Assembly: GCF_039769985.1 (NCBI RefSeq)
Contig: NZ_JBDNCH010000002.1
Span: 310,001 to 374,000, forward strand
DNA from: Ponticoccus litoralis
GTDB lineage: Bacteria; Pseudomonadota; Alphaproteobacteria; Rhodobacterales; Rhodobacteraceae
DNA: 64,000 nt
Direction of reading: 5' to 3'
The notes under the pieces were generated by a model. The model had not been told where the DNA came from, did no database searches, and saw only the letters and a list, made by a program, of their open reading frames with translations. Below are positions 55,411-63,518 of this stretch, in pieces. The first letter of the stretch is position 1. Each line of letters begins with the position of its first letter. Both the position numbers and the translations under genes were made by a program.

Positions 55411-56319
55411 ATGAAAAAGACCATCGCACTGGCCCCGGCCAGCACCATGCTTGCAGGCTTTGCCCAGGCGCAGGAGATCGAAGAGTTCCGCATCGGCATC
55501 CTCGGCGGCGAAAACGCGCAGGACCGCATGAACTCTTACGCCTGCCTTCAGGAATACACCGAAGAGGCGCTTGGCGTCCCGACGAAGCTGTTCGCCCCCG
55601 CCGACTACAACGGCGTGATCCAGGGCCTGCTGGGAGGCACGCTGGACATGGCGTGGCTGGGTGCCTCGGCCTATGCCGCCACCTACCTGCAGGACCCCGA
55701 AGCGGTCGAGCCGGTGCTGGTCAAGGTCAACCTCGACGGTTCGATCGGCTATCACTCCATCGGCTTCGCCCACAAGGACGCCGGCGTTGCCTCGCTGGAC
55801 GACATGAAGGGCAAGGTCTTCGGCTTCGGCGATCCGAACTCCACCTCGGGCTACCTGATCCCCTCGATCGAGATCCCGCAGGCCGGTGAAGGCATCACCA
55901 TGGAATCCGGCGAGTTCTTCGGCGAGGTCAAGTTCACCGGCGGTCACGAGCAGACCATCGTCGCGGTCGCCAACGGCGACATCGACGCCGGCGTGACCTG
56001 GGCCGACGGCCAGGGCAACTGGGAAGACGGCTACAACTCGGGCGCGCTGCGCAAGGCCGTGGACGCGGGTCTGGTCGACATGAACGACCTCGTCGAGATC
56101 TGGAAGTCCAAGGTCATCCCCGAGGGCCCGGTGGTCCTGCGCAAGGCCCTGCCCGCAGAGGTGAAGACGGCCATGGTCGAGCTGGTCGACGGCCTGCACG
56201 AGCGGGACGCCGACTGCGCCTATGGCGTGGCCGCAGGCGACACGCTGGGCTTCGAGCCGGTGACCCACGATGTCTATTCGTCGGTGATCGCCGCCCGCCA
56301 GGCCGTGATCAACAACTAA
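55411..56319 (+). CDS. phnD: phosphonate ABC transporter binding protein
   Basis: A 302-residue periplasmic protein. It has a short signal peptide ending F-A-Q-A, then G-I-L-G-G-E-N, F-A-P-A-D-Y-N-G-V-I-Q-G-L-L-G-G, D-P-N-S-T-S-G-Y-L-I-P and D-A-G-V-T-W-A-D-G. These are the phosphonate-contact segments of PhnD. A strong terminator directly follows, which should give more binding protein than permease. Confidence 0.95.
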   Translation: MKKTIALAPASTMLAGFAQAQEIEEFRIGILGGENAQDRMNSYACLQEYTEEALGVPTKLFAPADYNGVIQGLLGGTLDMAWLGASAYAATYLQDPEAVEPVLVKVNLDGSIGYHSIGFAHKDAGVASLDDMKGKVFGFGDPNSTSGYLIPSIEIPQAGEGITMESGEFFGEVKFTGGHEQTIVAVANGDIDAGVTWADGQGNWEDGYNSGALRKAVDAGLVDMNDLVEIWKSKVIPEGPVVLRKALPAEVKTAMVELVDGLHERDADCAYGVAAGDTLGFEPVTHDVYSSVIAARQAVINN

Positions 56320-56327
56320 GACACCAT

Positions 56328-56362
56328 GGGGGGCCGGGCGTCAGCGTCCGGTCCCCTTTTTT
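56328..56362 (+). terminator. internal terminator between phnD and phnE
   Basis: GGGGGGCCGGGCG pairs with CGTCCGGTCCCC around TCAG, followed by TTTTTT. It lies 9 bases after the phnD stop and probably attenuates the downstream permease genes. Confidence 0.85.
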
Positions 56363-56411
56363 CTTGCGCTCCCCCAAACCCGGGGACGCCGCCAGACCGC
56401 CCGAGGCCCCG

Positions 56412-57284
56412 ATGACCGACATGACGCTAACCGGCCCCGAGCGGGTCGGCACGATCCAGTCCGACTACATGGCACAGGTGCAGCGCCGCCGCCTTTATGG
56501 CGGAATGGTGCTGCTGATCTTCGTCGTGCTGATGGTCTCGGGCTTCACCGTGGCGGACGAACGCAACGCCGGCGGGTTCTGGGAGGGGCTGCACAATATC
56601 GGCGCCTACCCCGCCGACGTGCTCTCCGAGGCCTGGCAGAAGCGCGCCGAGCTGCCCGCGCTGGTGGTGAAGTACCTCCCCGCGCTGGTCGAGACGGTCA
56701 ATATCGCCGCCGTGTCGACCCTGCTGGGCGCGCTGGCCGGTCTGGTGCTGTCGCTGCTGTCGACTCGCGGACTGGCGCGCTGGCCGCGGCTGATCCCGGT
56801 CTTTCGCCGCTTCATGGACATCCTGCGCGCCATCCCCGAGATTGTCATCGCCCTGGTGCTGATCTTCGTGCTGGGCGGCGGGCCGGTGCCCGCGATGATC
56901 GCCATCGCCATCCATACCGCGGGCGCGCTTGGCAAGATGTTCTCCGAGGTGGCCGAAAACGCCGACCTGAAGGCCGTCGAGGGGCTGACCTCGACCGGCG
57001 CCACATGGGCGCAGAAGATGTGGCTGGGGATCCTGCCGCAGGTCGCGCCGAACTACCTCAGCTACGCGCTGCTGCGCTTCGAGATCAATATCCGCGCCTC
57101 TGCCATCCTCGGCTTCGTCGGCGCCGGCGGGCTGGGCTACGAGCTGCGCAACGCCATGGCACTGGGGCACGGCCGCTTCGACGCGGCGGCGGCGATCTTC
57201 CTGCTGCTTTTCGGAACCATCGTCCTGTTCGACCAGCTGTCCAGCCGGATGCGCAATCGCCTGACCGAAGGAGGCCACGCATGA
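56412..57284 (+). CDS. phnE: phosphonate ABC transporter permease 1
   Basis: A 290-residue permease with about six helices and the PhnE signatures L-P-A-L-V-E-T-V-N-I-A, F-M-D-I-L-R-A-I-P-E-I-V, and G-A-L-G-K-M-F-S-E-V-A-E-N. It pairs with the second PhnE-type protein, whose gene overlaps its stop by four bases. Confidence 0.94.
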   Translation: MTDMTLTGPERVGTIQSDYMAQVQRRRLYGGMVLLIFVVLMVSGFTVADERNAGGFWEGLHNIGAYPADVLSEAWQKRAELPALVVKYLPALVETVNIAAVSTLLGALAGLVLSLLSTRGLARWPRLIPVFRRFMDILRAIPEIVIALVLIFVLGGGPVPAMIAIAIHTAGALGKMFSEVAENADLKAVEGLTSTGATWAQKMWLGILPQVAPNYLSYALLRFEINIRASAILGFVGAGGLGYELRNAMALGHGRFDAAAAIFLLLFGTIVLFDQLSSRMRNRLTEGGHA

Positions 57285-58614
57285 GCGCCGCCGACATGAC
57301 CGCCCTGCCCAGCCTGTCCGATGCCAAGACGCAGGCCGCCGCCCTGATCCGCCGCAAGACCGCGCTGGCCTTTGGCCTGCCCGCCGTGGTGATCCTCTAC
57401 CTCGCCTACATCGTCGTGGCCTTCGACGTCCCCGGCCTCGCCCAGCGCGCCAACTGGGACAACGCGGTGACGCTGGCCTCTGACAGCTGGTCCTACAAGA
57501 CCCATGTCACCCGCTCCAACCGCGACGGCACCATGACCTATGCGGTCGAAGGCGAACGCAAGGGCACCTACCCCGAGGGCGCGCGCCCCGACTGGGTCAG
57601 CGGCAGCGAGGTGATCGCCGTGGACCTCGCCGCCGGAGAGCAGGTGCGCCTGTACCCCGACAACCGGGTCGAGATCGACCTGCCCGACTTCCCCCGCATC
57701 GAGGCGCAAATCGACGGGCGCCGGGTGACCACGAACCTGCCCGAGGCCCTGCCCGCATGGATCAGCGCCTCTGACCGGCGCGTGGCCATCACCGCGCCCG
57801 GCGAGCCGCATCACGCTGACCGGCTCCAAGACCGAGATCTTCCGCTACTTCCCGGGGTGGGAGCTGTTCTGGTTCACCTTCACCAGCCCCTACCACGGCC
57901 ACGGCCTGCCCGAGATCCTCTTCGGCGACCGCATCGACCCCGAGCGGTCCAACCTGTCCGGCGCCTGGCAGGATTTCTGGGGCAACCCCATGTGGCGTCA
58001 CGGCGAAATCGCACTGGGCCCTCGGGGAAACCATCCTGATGGCCTTCCCGGGCACCATGGGAGCCGCGATCATCGCCCTGCCGCTGGCCTTCCTCGCCGC
58101 CAAGCGCTTTGCGCCGCTGATGCTGGTGCGCATGGCCGCGCGGCGCCTCTTCGACTTCGTGCGCGGCGTCGATGCGCTGATCTGGACCGTTGTGCTGGCC
58201 CGCGCCTTCGGACCGGGGCCTCTGACCGGGTCGCTGGCGATCCTGATCACCGACACCGGCACCTTCGGCAAGATCTTCTCGGAGGCGCTGGAGAACGTCG
58301 ACGACAGGCAGATCGAGGGCGTCGCCTCGACCGGCGCCAAGCCGCTGCAACGCTACCGTTTCGGGGTGATCCCGCAGGTGGTGCCGGTGCTGCTGGCGCA
58401 GGTGCTCTACTTCCTCGAATCCAACACCCGCAGCGCGACGATCATCGGCGCCATCACCGGCGGCGGCATCGGCCTGATGCTGACCCAGGCGATCCAGACC
58501 CAGAAGGACTGGGAAGAGGTCGCCTATTACATCGTACTGATCGTCCTGATGGTCATGGCGATGGATTCGCTCTCCGGCTGGCTGCGGGCGCGGCTGATCG
58601 GGCGGAAGGGCTGA
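57281..58614 (+). CDS. phnE: phosphonate ABC transporter permease 2 (two frame breaks)
   Basis: A longer PhnE of about 443 residues with a roughly 150-residue periplasmic insertion after helix 1 and a C-terminal permease domain containing F-P-G-T-M-G-A-A-I-I-A-L-P-L-A and F-D-F-V-R-G-V-D-A-L-I-W. Extra bases near 57800 and 58022 break the frame; correcting them joins L-T-G-S-K-T-E-I-F-R-Y-F-P-G-W-E-L-F-W-F-T-F and the permease core. The long-short PhnE pair is usual in Rhodobacteraceae. Confidence 0.9.
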
Positions 58615-58671
58615 CGCAAGGGCGCCCGCCCCTGTCCCCCGCCACGAGGGCGGAGGACAGCGGGCGGGCGC

Positions 58672-59020
58672 AAAGCGCTTTTCCACCCCTCGTGCCGTCT
58701 GGCACGTCGTCACAAAGCGCTTTTACCCGGCCCACGTGGGGGCAAACGCCACGCCAGCAGCGGCACCGAAAGCGCTTTACACACCCCGCCTGCCCCCGCC
58801 GCACGCTCTCAAAAGCGCTTACCCAGCCCGCGTGGGGCAAACGCATTCACAGGAGGGCAACGGAAAGCGCTTCGCACTCCGCCCGCTCCCGTCTCGTTCC
58901 GTCAAAAGCGCTTTCGCCTTGCGGGCCATCTTGCTACCCCGCCCCACCGCACAGGGGTCCCGGCGCGCGGAAGGCGCTTGCCCCGCTCCGCACACCTGCC
59001 CCTACCCTGCAAAGCGCCTT
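58672..59020. repeat. decaying tandem array of AAAGCGCTTT palindromes
   Basis: Eight copies of AAAGCGCTTT or close variants, at 58672, 58714, 58769, 58812, 58864, 58905, 58972 and 59011. Spacings alternate: about 42, 55, 43, 52, 41, 67 and 39 bases. This implies a repeat unit near 96 bases that carries two palindromes, with the later copies (AAGGCGCTT, AAAGCGCCTT) degraded. Flanking bases are only weakly conserved (ACGTGGGGGCAAACGC and GCGTGGGGCAAACGC in successive units). The motif equals the core of LacI-family operators. The 464-base gap between phnE and phnF holds no other feature. Confidence 0.85.
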
Positions 59021-59078
59021 CCCGTCGCAGGCCGGCGGCGGCGCGTTTCGATGAGACCCCGGGGCGCCGCAGGGGCGC

Positions 59079-59792
59079 CTAATCCTCCGGGGTCAGCGCG
59101 ATGCGGTCGCCCGCCCACCATGTCGTGCCGAATTCCACCGGCACGCCAGCGGCATCGACGTTCACGCTGCGGGTCCAGAGCAGCGGCGCCCCCTCTGACA
59201 CCTGCAGATGCAGCGCCTGCATCGCCCCCGCCGCCACGGCGGTGATGCGGGTCGAGGCGCGGGTATAGTCCTTTATCCCCAGCGCCGCGAAGGCCCATGT
59301 CACGCCGTGCCCCTCGGCCAGCGCCCCGGCGATCCCCGGCAGCCGCTCCAGCGGGTAGAGCGCTTCGGCCAGCGCCACCGGCGCCCCGTCCGCCAGCGAG
59401 ACGCTGTGCGAGGCCAGCACCGGCGCGCCCGGCGCAATGGCCAGGGCCTCGGCCTCGTCCTGCGTGGCGGCGCGCTCTTCGGTCGACAGCAGCCGCCGCC
59501 CCGGCAGGCGCCCGGCACGGCGCAGGTTCTGGGTAAAGCTGACGCGGCGCCCGATGGGATAGTCGGCGGGCCGCGCCGTGACGAAGGCGCCCGAACCACG
59601 CCGGGTGCGCACCAGCCCCGCCTCGACCAGCGCGGACAGCGCGTGGCGGACGGTGTGGCGGTTCACCCCGAAACGCGCCGCCAGCGCCGCCTCGGTCGGC
59701 AGCTTCGCCCCGGTCGCGTAGCGCCCCTCGGCGATATCCGTGCGCAGGTCGCGGGCGATCGCCTGCCAGACCGGGGTTGTCTTGCGGGCCAT
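59079..59792 (-). CDS. phnF: phosphonate-operon GntR/HutC-family regulator PhnF
   Basis: A 237-residue repressor-type protein. N-terminal winged helix (D-I-A-E-G-R-Y-A-T-G-A-K-L-P-T-E-A-A-L-A-A-R-F-G-V-N-R-H-T-V-R) and a UTRA ligand-binding domain. It lies divergent from phnG and probably controls phnGHIJK. A short CTA...TAG element is present in the intergenic gap. Confidence 0.9.
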   Translation of the reverse strand: MARKTTPVWQAIARDLRTDIAEGRYATGAKLPTEAALAARFGVNRHTVRHALSALVEAGLVRTRRGSGAFVTARPADYPIGRRVSFTQNLRRAGRLPGRRLLSTEERAATQDEAEALAIAPGAPVLASHSVSLADGAPVALAEALYPLERLPGIAGALAEGHGVTWAFAALGIKDYTRASTRITAVAAGAMQALHLQVSEGAPLLWTRSVNVDAAGVPVEFGTTWWAGDRIALTPED

Positions 59793-59862
59793 GGCACGCC
59801 CTCCGTCACCGAAATTTCACAAGTCTCCGCTGGGCCGCGCCCGCGAATCTGCTAGAATAAGT

Positions 59863-59874
59863 CTAGTTGTATAG
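59863..59874. promoter_or_regulatory. possible PhnF site in the phnF-phnG gap
   Basis: CTAGTTGTATAG has CTA and TAG arms in the AT-rich middle of the 102-base gap between the divergent phnF and phnG genes. HutC-family regulators favour G-T-x-T-A-x-A-C-like sites, which this only partly matches. Confidence 0.3.
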
Positions 59875-59894
59875 GAATTGCCGAAGGTGTCGAG

Positions 59895-60350
59895 ATGATC
59901 CGGACCGAAGACCAGACCCCAGACCGCCGCGCGTGGATGGGCCTGCTTGCCAAGGCGCCCGCTGGCCGGGTGGCCGCCCTGTTGGACGGGCTTGGCGCGC
60001 GGCCCGACTTTGCCTGGCTGCGGGCGCCGGAGGTGGGCAGCGTCATGCTGCGTGGCCGGATCGGCGGCAGCGGCGCGCCGTTCAATGCCGGCGAGATGAC
60101 CGTGACCCGCTGCGCGTTGCGGCTTGCGGACGGCACGGCGGGCCACGCCTGGATCGGGGGCCGCCGCAAGGCCGATGCCGAGGCCGCCGCACTGGTCGAC
60201 GCCATGATGATGACCGAACAGGCCGAGCGCACCCGCGCGGCGGTGCTGGCCCCGCTGGAAACCGAAGCCGAGGCCCGCCGCAGCGCGCGCGCCGAGAAGG
60301 CCGCGGCCACGCGGGTCGATTTCTTCACCCTCCAGCGCGGAGACGACTGA
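59895..60350 (+). CDS. phnG: C-P lyase subunit PhnG
   Basis: A 151-residue core subunit of the C-P lyase (PhnGHIJ) complex. R-A-W-M-G-L-L-A-K-A-P and F-N-A-G-E-M-T-V-T-R-C-A-L-R and H-A-W-I-G-G-R-R-K-A-D-A are family segments. Its stop overlaps the phnH start (TGATG). Confidence 0.95.
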   Translation: MIRTEDQTPDRRAWMGLLAKAPAGRVAALLDGLGARPDFAWLRAPEVGSVMLRGRIGGSGAPFNAGEMTVTRCALRLADGTAGHAWIGGRRKADAEAAALVDAMMMTEQAERTRAAVLAPLETEAEARRSARAEKAAATRVDFFTLQRGDD

Positions 60351-60919
60351 TGCAGGCAGACACCCTTGGCGGCGGCTTCGCCGCCCCCGCCCACGACGCC
60401 GCCCGCGCCTTTCGCGCAACGATGGAGGCCATGGCCCGCCCCGGAACGATCCACGCGGTCACCGGGGCCCGCCCCCCGGCGCCGCTCTCGGCCGCCGCAG
60501 GCGCGGCGCTGCTGACGCTTTGTGACGGCGACACGCCGCTCTACCTGGCCGGAGAGGCGGACACGCCGGAAACCCGCGCCTGGATCGCCTTCCACTGCGG
60601 CGCACCGCTGACCGGCCCGGCGCAATGCGCCTTTGCCATCGGTCCCTGGCAGGCGCTGCTGCCGCTGCAGGCCTACCCCATCGGCAGCGCCGACTACCCC
60701 GACCGCTCGGCCACGCTGATCGTCGAATGCAGCGATCTGCGCGCCGAGGGCGCCCGCCTTACCGGGCCGGGCATCCGCGAGGCGGCCTTCCTGTCGCTGC
60801 CCGACGTCCCGGCCCTGCAGGCCAACGCCGCCCGCGCCCCGTTGGGGCTGGACTTCCTGCTGACCTGCGGCGACCACCTTGCGGCCCTGCCCCGCAGCAC
60901 CCGGATTGGAGAAGCCTGA
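60350..60919 (+). CDS. phnH: C-P lyase subunit PhnH
   Basis: A 189-residue subunit with F-R-A-T-M-E-A-M-A-R-P-G-T-I near the N-terminus and L-G-L-D-F-L-L-T-C-G-D near the C-terminus, typical of PhnH. Translationally coupled to phnG and phnI by overlaps. Confidence 0.95.
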   Translation: MQADTLGGGFAAPAHDAARAFRATMEAMARPGTIHAVTGARPPAPLSAAAGAALLTLCDGDTPLYLAGEADTPETRAWIAFHCGAPLTGPAQCAFAIGPWQALLPLQAYPIGSADYPDRSATLIVECSDLRAEGARLTGPGIREAAFLSLPDVPALQANAARAPLGLDFLLTCGDHLAALPRSTRIGEA

Positions 60920-62019
60920 TGTATGTCGCCGTCAAAGGAGGCGAACGCGCCATCGAGAACGCCCATGCCTGGCTGGCCGAGGAACGCCGGGGCGACAGGG
61001 CGGTGCCCGAGCTGAGCCTCGCGCAGATCCGTGAACAGATGACGCTGGCGGTCAACCGGGTCATGGCCGAGGGCTCGCTCTACGATCCCGACCTCGCCGC
61101 GCTGGCGATCAAGCAGGCGCGCGGCGACCTGATCGAGGCGATCTTCCTGATCCGCGCCTATCGCACCACCCTGCCGCGCTTCGGCGCCACCGCCCCGGTC
61201 GATACCGGCGGCATGGCCTGCGACCGGCGCATCTCGGCCACCTTCAAGGACCTGCCGGGCGGGCAGGTTCTGGGGCCGACCTTCGATTACACGCACCGCC
61301 TGCTGGACTTCGCCCTCGCCGCCGAGGGCGAGCCGCCACTGGCCCCGGCGGGTGGCGACGGGGACATGGCCCCGAAACCGCATGTCATGGGCTTTCTCGA
61401 CCGCGAGGGGCTGATCGAGGACGCCCCGCACGACGATTCCCCGCCGCCCGACCTGACCCGCGAACCGCTGGAGCTGCCCGCCGCGCGCGCCCTGCGCCTG
61501 CAGGCGCTGACCCGGGCCGACGAGGGCTTTACCCTTGGCATGGCCTATTCCACCCAGCGCGGCTACGGGCGCAACCACGCCTTTGTCGCGGAACTGCGCA
61601 TCGGCACCGTGCCGGTCGAGGTCGAGATCCCCGAGCTGGGCTTCGCGGTCGAGATCGGAGAGGTCGTGCTGACCGAATGCGAGACCGTCAACCAGTTCAC
61701 CGGCTCGAAGACCGAACCGCCGCAATTCACCCGGGGCTACGGCCTTGTCTTCGGCCAGACCGAACGCAAGGCGATCTCGATGGCGCTGGTCGACCGCGCG
61801 CTGCGCTGGGAAGAGCTGGGCGAGGACGACAGCGGCGCCCCGGCGCAGGACGCGGAATTCGTGCTGCCGCATGGCGACAACGTGCAGGCGACGGGCTTTC
61901 TGGAACACATCAAGCTGCCGCATTACGTCGACTTCCAGGCCGAACTGGAGCTGGTGCGCAGGCTGCGCGCCGAGGCCAGCGCCGCGCAGAGCGACACCCG
62001 GCAGGAGGCGGCGGAATGA
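60919..62019 (+). CDS. phnI: C-P lyase subunit PhnI
   Basis: A 366-residue nucleosidase-type subunit that attaches phosphonate to ribose from ATP. Y-V-A-V-K-G-G-E-R-A-I-E-N-A, R-R-I-S-A-T-F-K-D-L-P-G-G-Q and Y-G-R-N-H-A-F are diagnostic. The unusual feature is that the next gene is a HAD hydrolase rather than phnJ. Confidence 0.95.
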   Translation: MYVAVKGGERAIENAHAWLAEERRGDRAVPELSLAQIREQMTLAVNRVMAEGSLYDPDLAALAIKQARGDLIEAIFLIRAYRTTLPRFGATAPVDTGGMACDRRISATFKDLPGGQVLGPTFDYTHRLLDFALAAEGEPPLAPAGGDGDMAPKPHVMGFLDREGLIEDAPHDDSPPPDLTREPLELPAARALRLQALTRADEGFTLGMAYSTQRGYGRNHAFVAELRIGTVPVEVEIPELGFAVEIGEVVLTECETVNQFTGSKTEPPQFTRGYGLVFGQTERKAISMALVDRALRWEELGEDDSGAPAQDAEFVLPHGDNVQATGFLEHIKLPHYVDFQAELELVRRLRAEASAAQSDTRQEAAE

Positions 62020-62615
62020 CCCCGACACAGGTCGTCTTCGACATCGGCAACGTCCTGGTGGACTGGCAGCCGCATCTGGCCTGGGCACAGGACATGGACC
62101 GCGCCGCCATTGACGCCTTCATGCAGCGCATCGACTTCGGCGCGCTCAACCTGCGGGCCGACCGGGGCGCGCGCTTCGAGGATCTGGCCGAGGCGCTGGA
62201 CGATCCCGGGGACCGGACGCGGCTGAAGCAATACGTGCCGCGCTACGCCATGACCGTGCCCGACCGGGTGCCCGGCACATGGGATCTGGTCGACCGGCTG
62301 ATCGCCCGGAACGTGCCGCTGCACGCCATCACCAACTGGTCGCTGGAGACATGGCCCGAGGGGCTGAAGGTGCACCCGCGGCTGGCCGAGATCTTCGACA
62401 CGCTGGTGGTGTCGGGCGCGGTCGGGCTGATCAAGCCGGACCCGGCCATCTACCGCCTGTTCTGCGCGCGCGCGGGCGTTGCGCCAGAGGCCTGCGTCTT
62501 CATCGACGACAAGCGCGACAACTGCGATGCCGCGCGCGGCATCGGCATGGATGCCATTCACTTTACCGGGGCCGACGCCCTGCAAGCCGGACTGACGGAC
62601 AGGGGGTTGCTGTGA
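62016..62615 (+). CDS. HAD-family hydrolase inserted in the phn operon
   Basis: A 199-residue HAD protein: motif I F-D-I-G-N-V-L-V-D (second Asp replaced by Asn as in YihX-like members), N-W-S motif II region, K-P-D-P-A-I-Y motif III and F-I-D-D-K-R-D-N motif IV. It overlaps phnI and phnJ by four bases each, so it is firmly in the operon. It could dephosphorylate a pathway intermediate. It is not one of the standard phn genes (phnP and phnN are unrelated in fold). Confidence 0.9.
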   Translation: MTPTQVVFDIGNVLVDWQPHLAWAQDMDRAAIDAFMQRIDFGALNLRADRGARFEDLAEALDDPGDRTRLKQYVPRYAMTVPDRVPGTWDLVDRLIARNVPLHAITNWSLETWPEGLKVHPRLAEIFDTLVVSGAVGLIKPDPAIYRLFCARAGVAPEACVFIDDKRDNCDAARGIGMDAIHFTGADALQAGLTDRGLL

Positions 62616-63481
62616 ACCAGATCGCACCCGAGACGGCCTATAACTTCGCCTATCTCGACGAACAGACAAAACGGATGATCCGCCGCGCGATCCTCAAGGC
62701 GCTGGCGGTGCCGGGCTACCAGGTGCCCTTCGCCAGCCGCGAGATGCCCATGCCCTACGGCTGGGGCACCGGCGGCGTGCAGGTCACCGCCGCCGTGCTG
62801 CGGCCCGAGGACGTGCTGAAGGTGATCGACCAGGGCGCCGACGACACCACCAACGCGGTCTCGATCCGCAGCTTCTTCCGCCGCACGGCGGAGGTGGCGG
62901 TGAGCACCCGGACCGCCGAGGCCTCGGTGATCCAGACCCGCCACCGCATCCCCGAGGCGCCGCTGACCGAGGGGCAGATCCTGGTCTACCAGGTGCCGAT
63001 CCCCGAGCCCCTGCGCTTTCTCGAACCGCGCGAGACCGAAACCCGGCGCATGCACGCGCTGGAGGAATACGGGCTGATGCATGTGAAGCTCTACGAGGAC
63101 ATCGCGCGGCACGGGCATATCGCCACCTCCTACGCCTACCCGGTGCGGGTCGAGGGGCGCTATGTCATGGACCCCTCGCCGATCCCGCGCTTCGACAACC
63201 CCAAGCTGTCGGACTGCCCGGCGATACAGCTGTTCGGCGCCGGACGCGAACAGCGGATCTACGCCCTGCCGCCCTATACCCGGGTCGAAAGCCTCGATTT
63301 CGAGGACCACCCCTTCGAAGCCTCGAAACCCGACCGGCCCTGCGGGCTCTGCGGGGCCGAGGACAGCTATCTCGACGAGGTCATCGTGGATGACGCGGGC
63401 GGGCGGCTGTTCCTGTGCTCGGACACCGATTATTGCGAAAGCCGCCGCGAGGCCGGACACCGCGGGACGGAGGCGGCATGA
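62612..63481 (+). CDS. phnJ: C-P lyase catalytic subunit PhnJ
   Basis: A 289-residue radical-SAM-type enzyme that breaks the carbon-phosphorus bond. Starts at GTG 62612, overlapping the HAD stop. The four cysteines C244, C247, C269 and C275 keep the exact spacing of the characterised C-x2-C-x21-C-x5-C site, which binds the 4Fe-4S cluster. G-Y-Q-V-P-F-A-S-R-E-M-P and T-R-H-R-I-P are conserved segments. Stops just before a short spacer leading to phnK. Confidence 0.96.
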   Translation: MNQIAPETAYNFAYLDEQTKRMIRRAILKALAVPGYQVPFASREMPMPYGWGTGGVQVTAAVLRPEDVLKVIDQGADDTTNAVSIRSFFRRTAEVAVSTRTAEASVIQTRHRIPEAPLTEGQILVYQVPIPEPLRFLEPRETETRRMHALEEYGLMHVKLYEDIARHGHIATSYAYPVRVEGRYVMDPSPIPRFDNPKLSDCPAIQLFGAGREQRIYALPPYTRVESLDFEDHPFEASKPDRPCGLCGAEDSYLDEVIVDDAGGRLFLCSDTDYCESRREAGHRGTEAA

Positions 63482-63518
63482 GCCCGCAGCCGGCCACCGC
63501 CATGGAAGGAGACCAGCC

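Noticed and set aside
1104..58614. Calling the frameshifted genes pseudogenes
   Set aside because: The breaks fall in essential or operon-internal genes, all other positions are well conserved, and the indels share a sequence pattern that fits sequencing error.
58672..59020. The palindrome array as a CRISPR array
   Set aside because: Repeats are only about 10 bases, palindromic and unevenly spaced, the intervening sequences are related to each other, and no cas gene is present.
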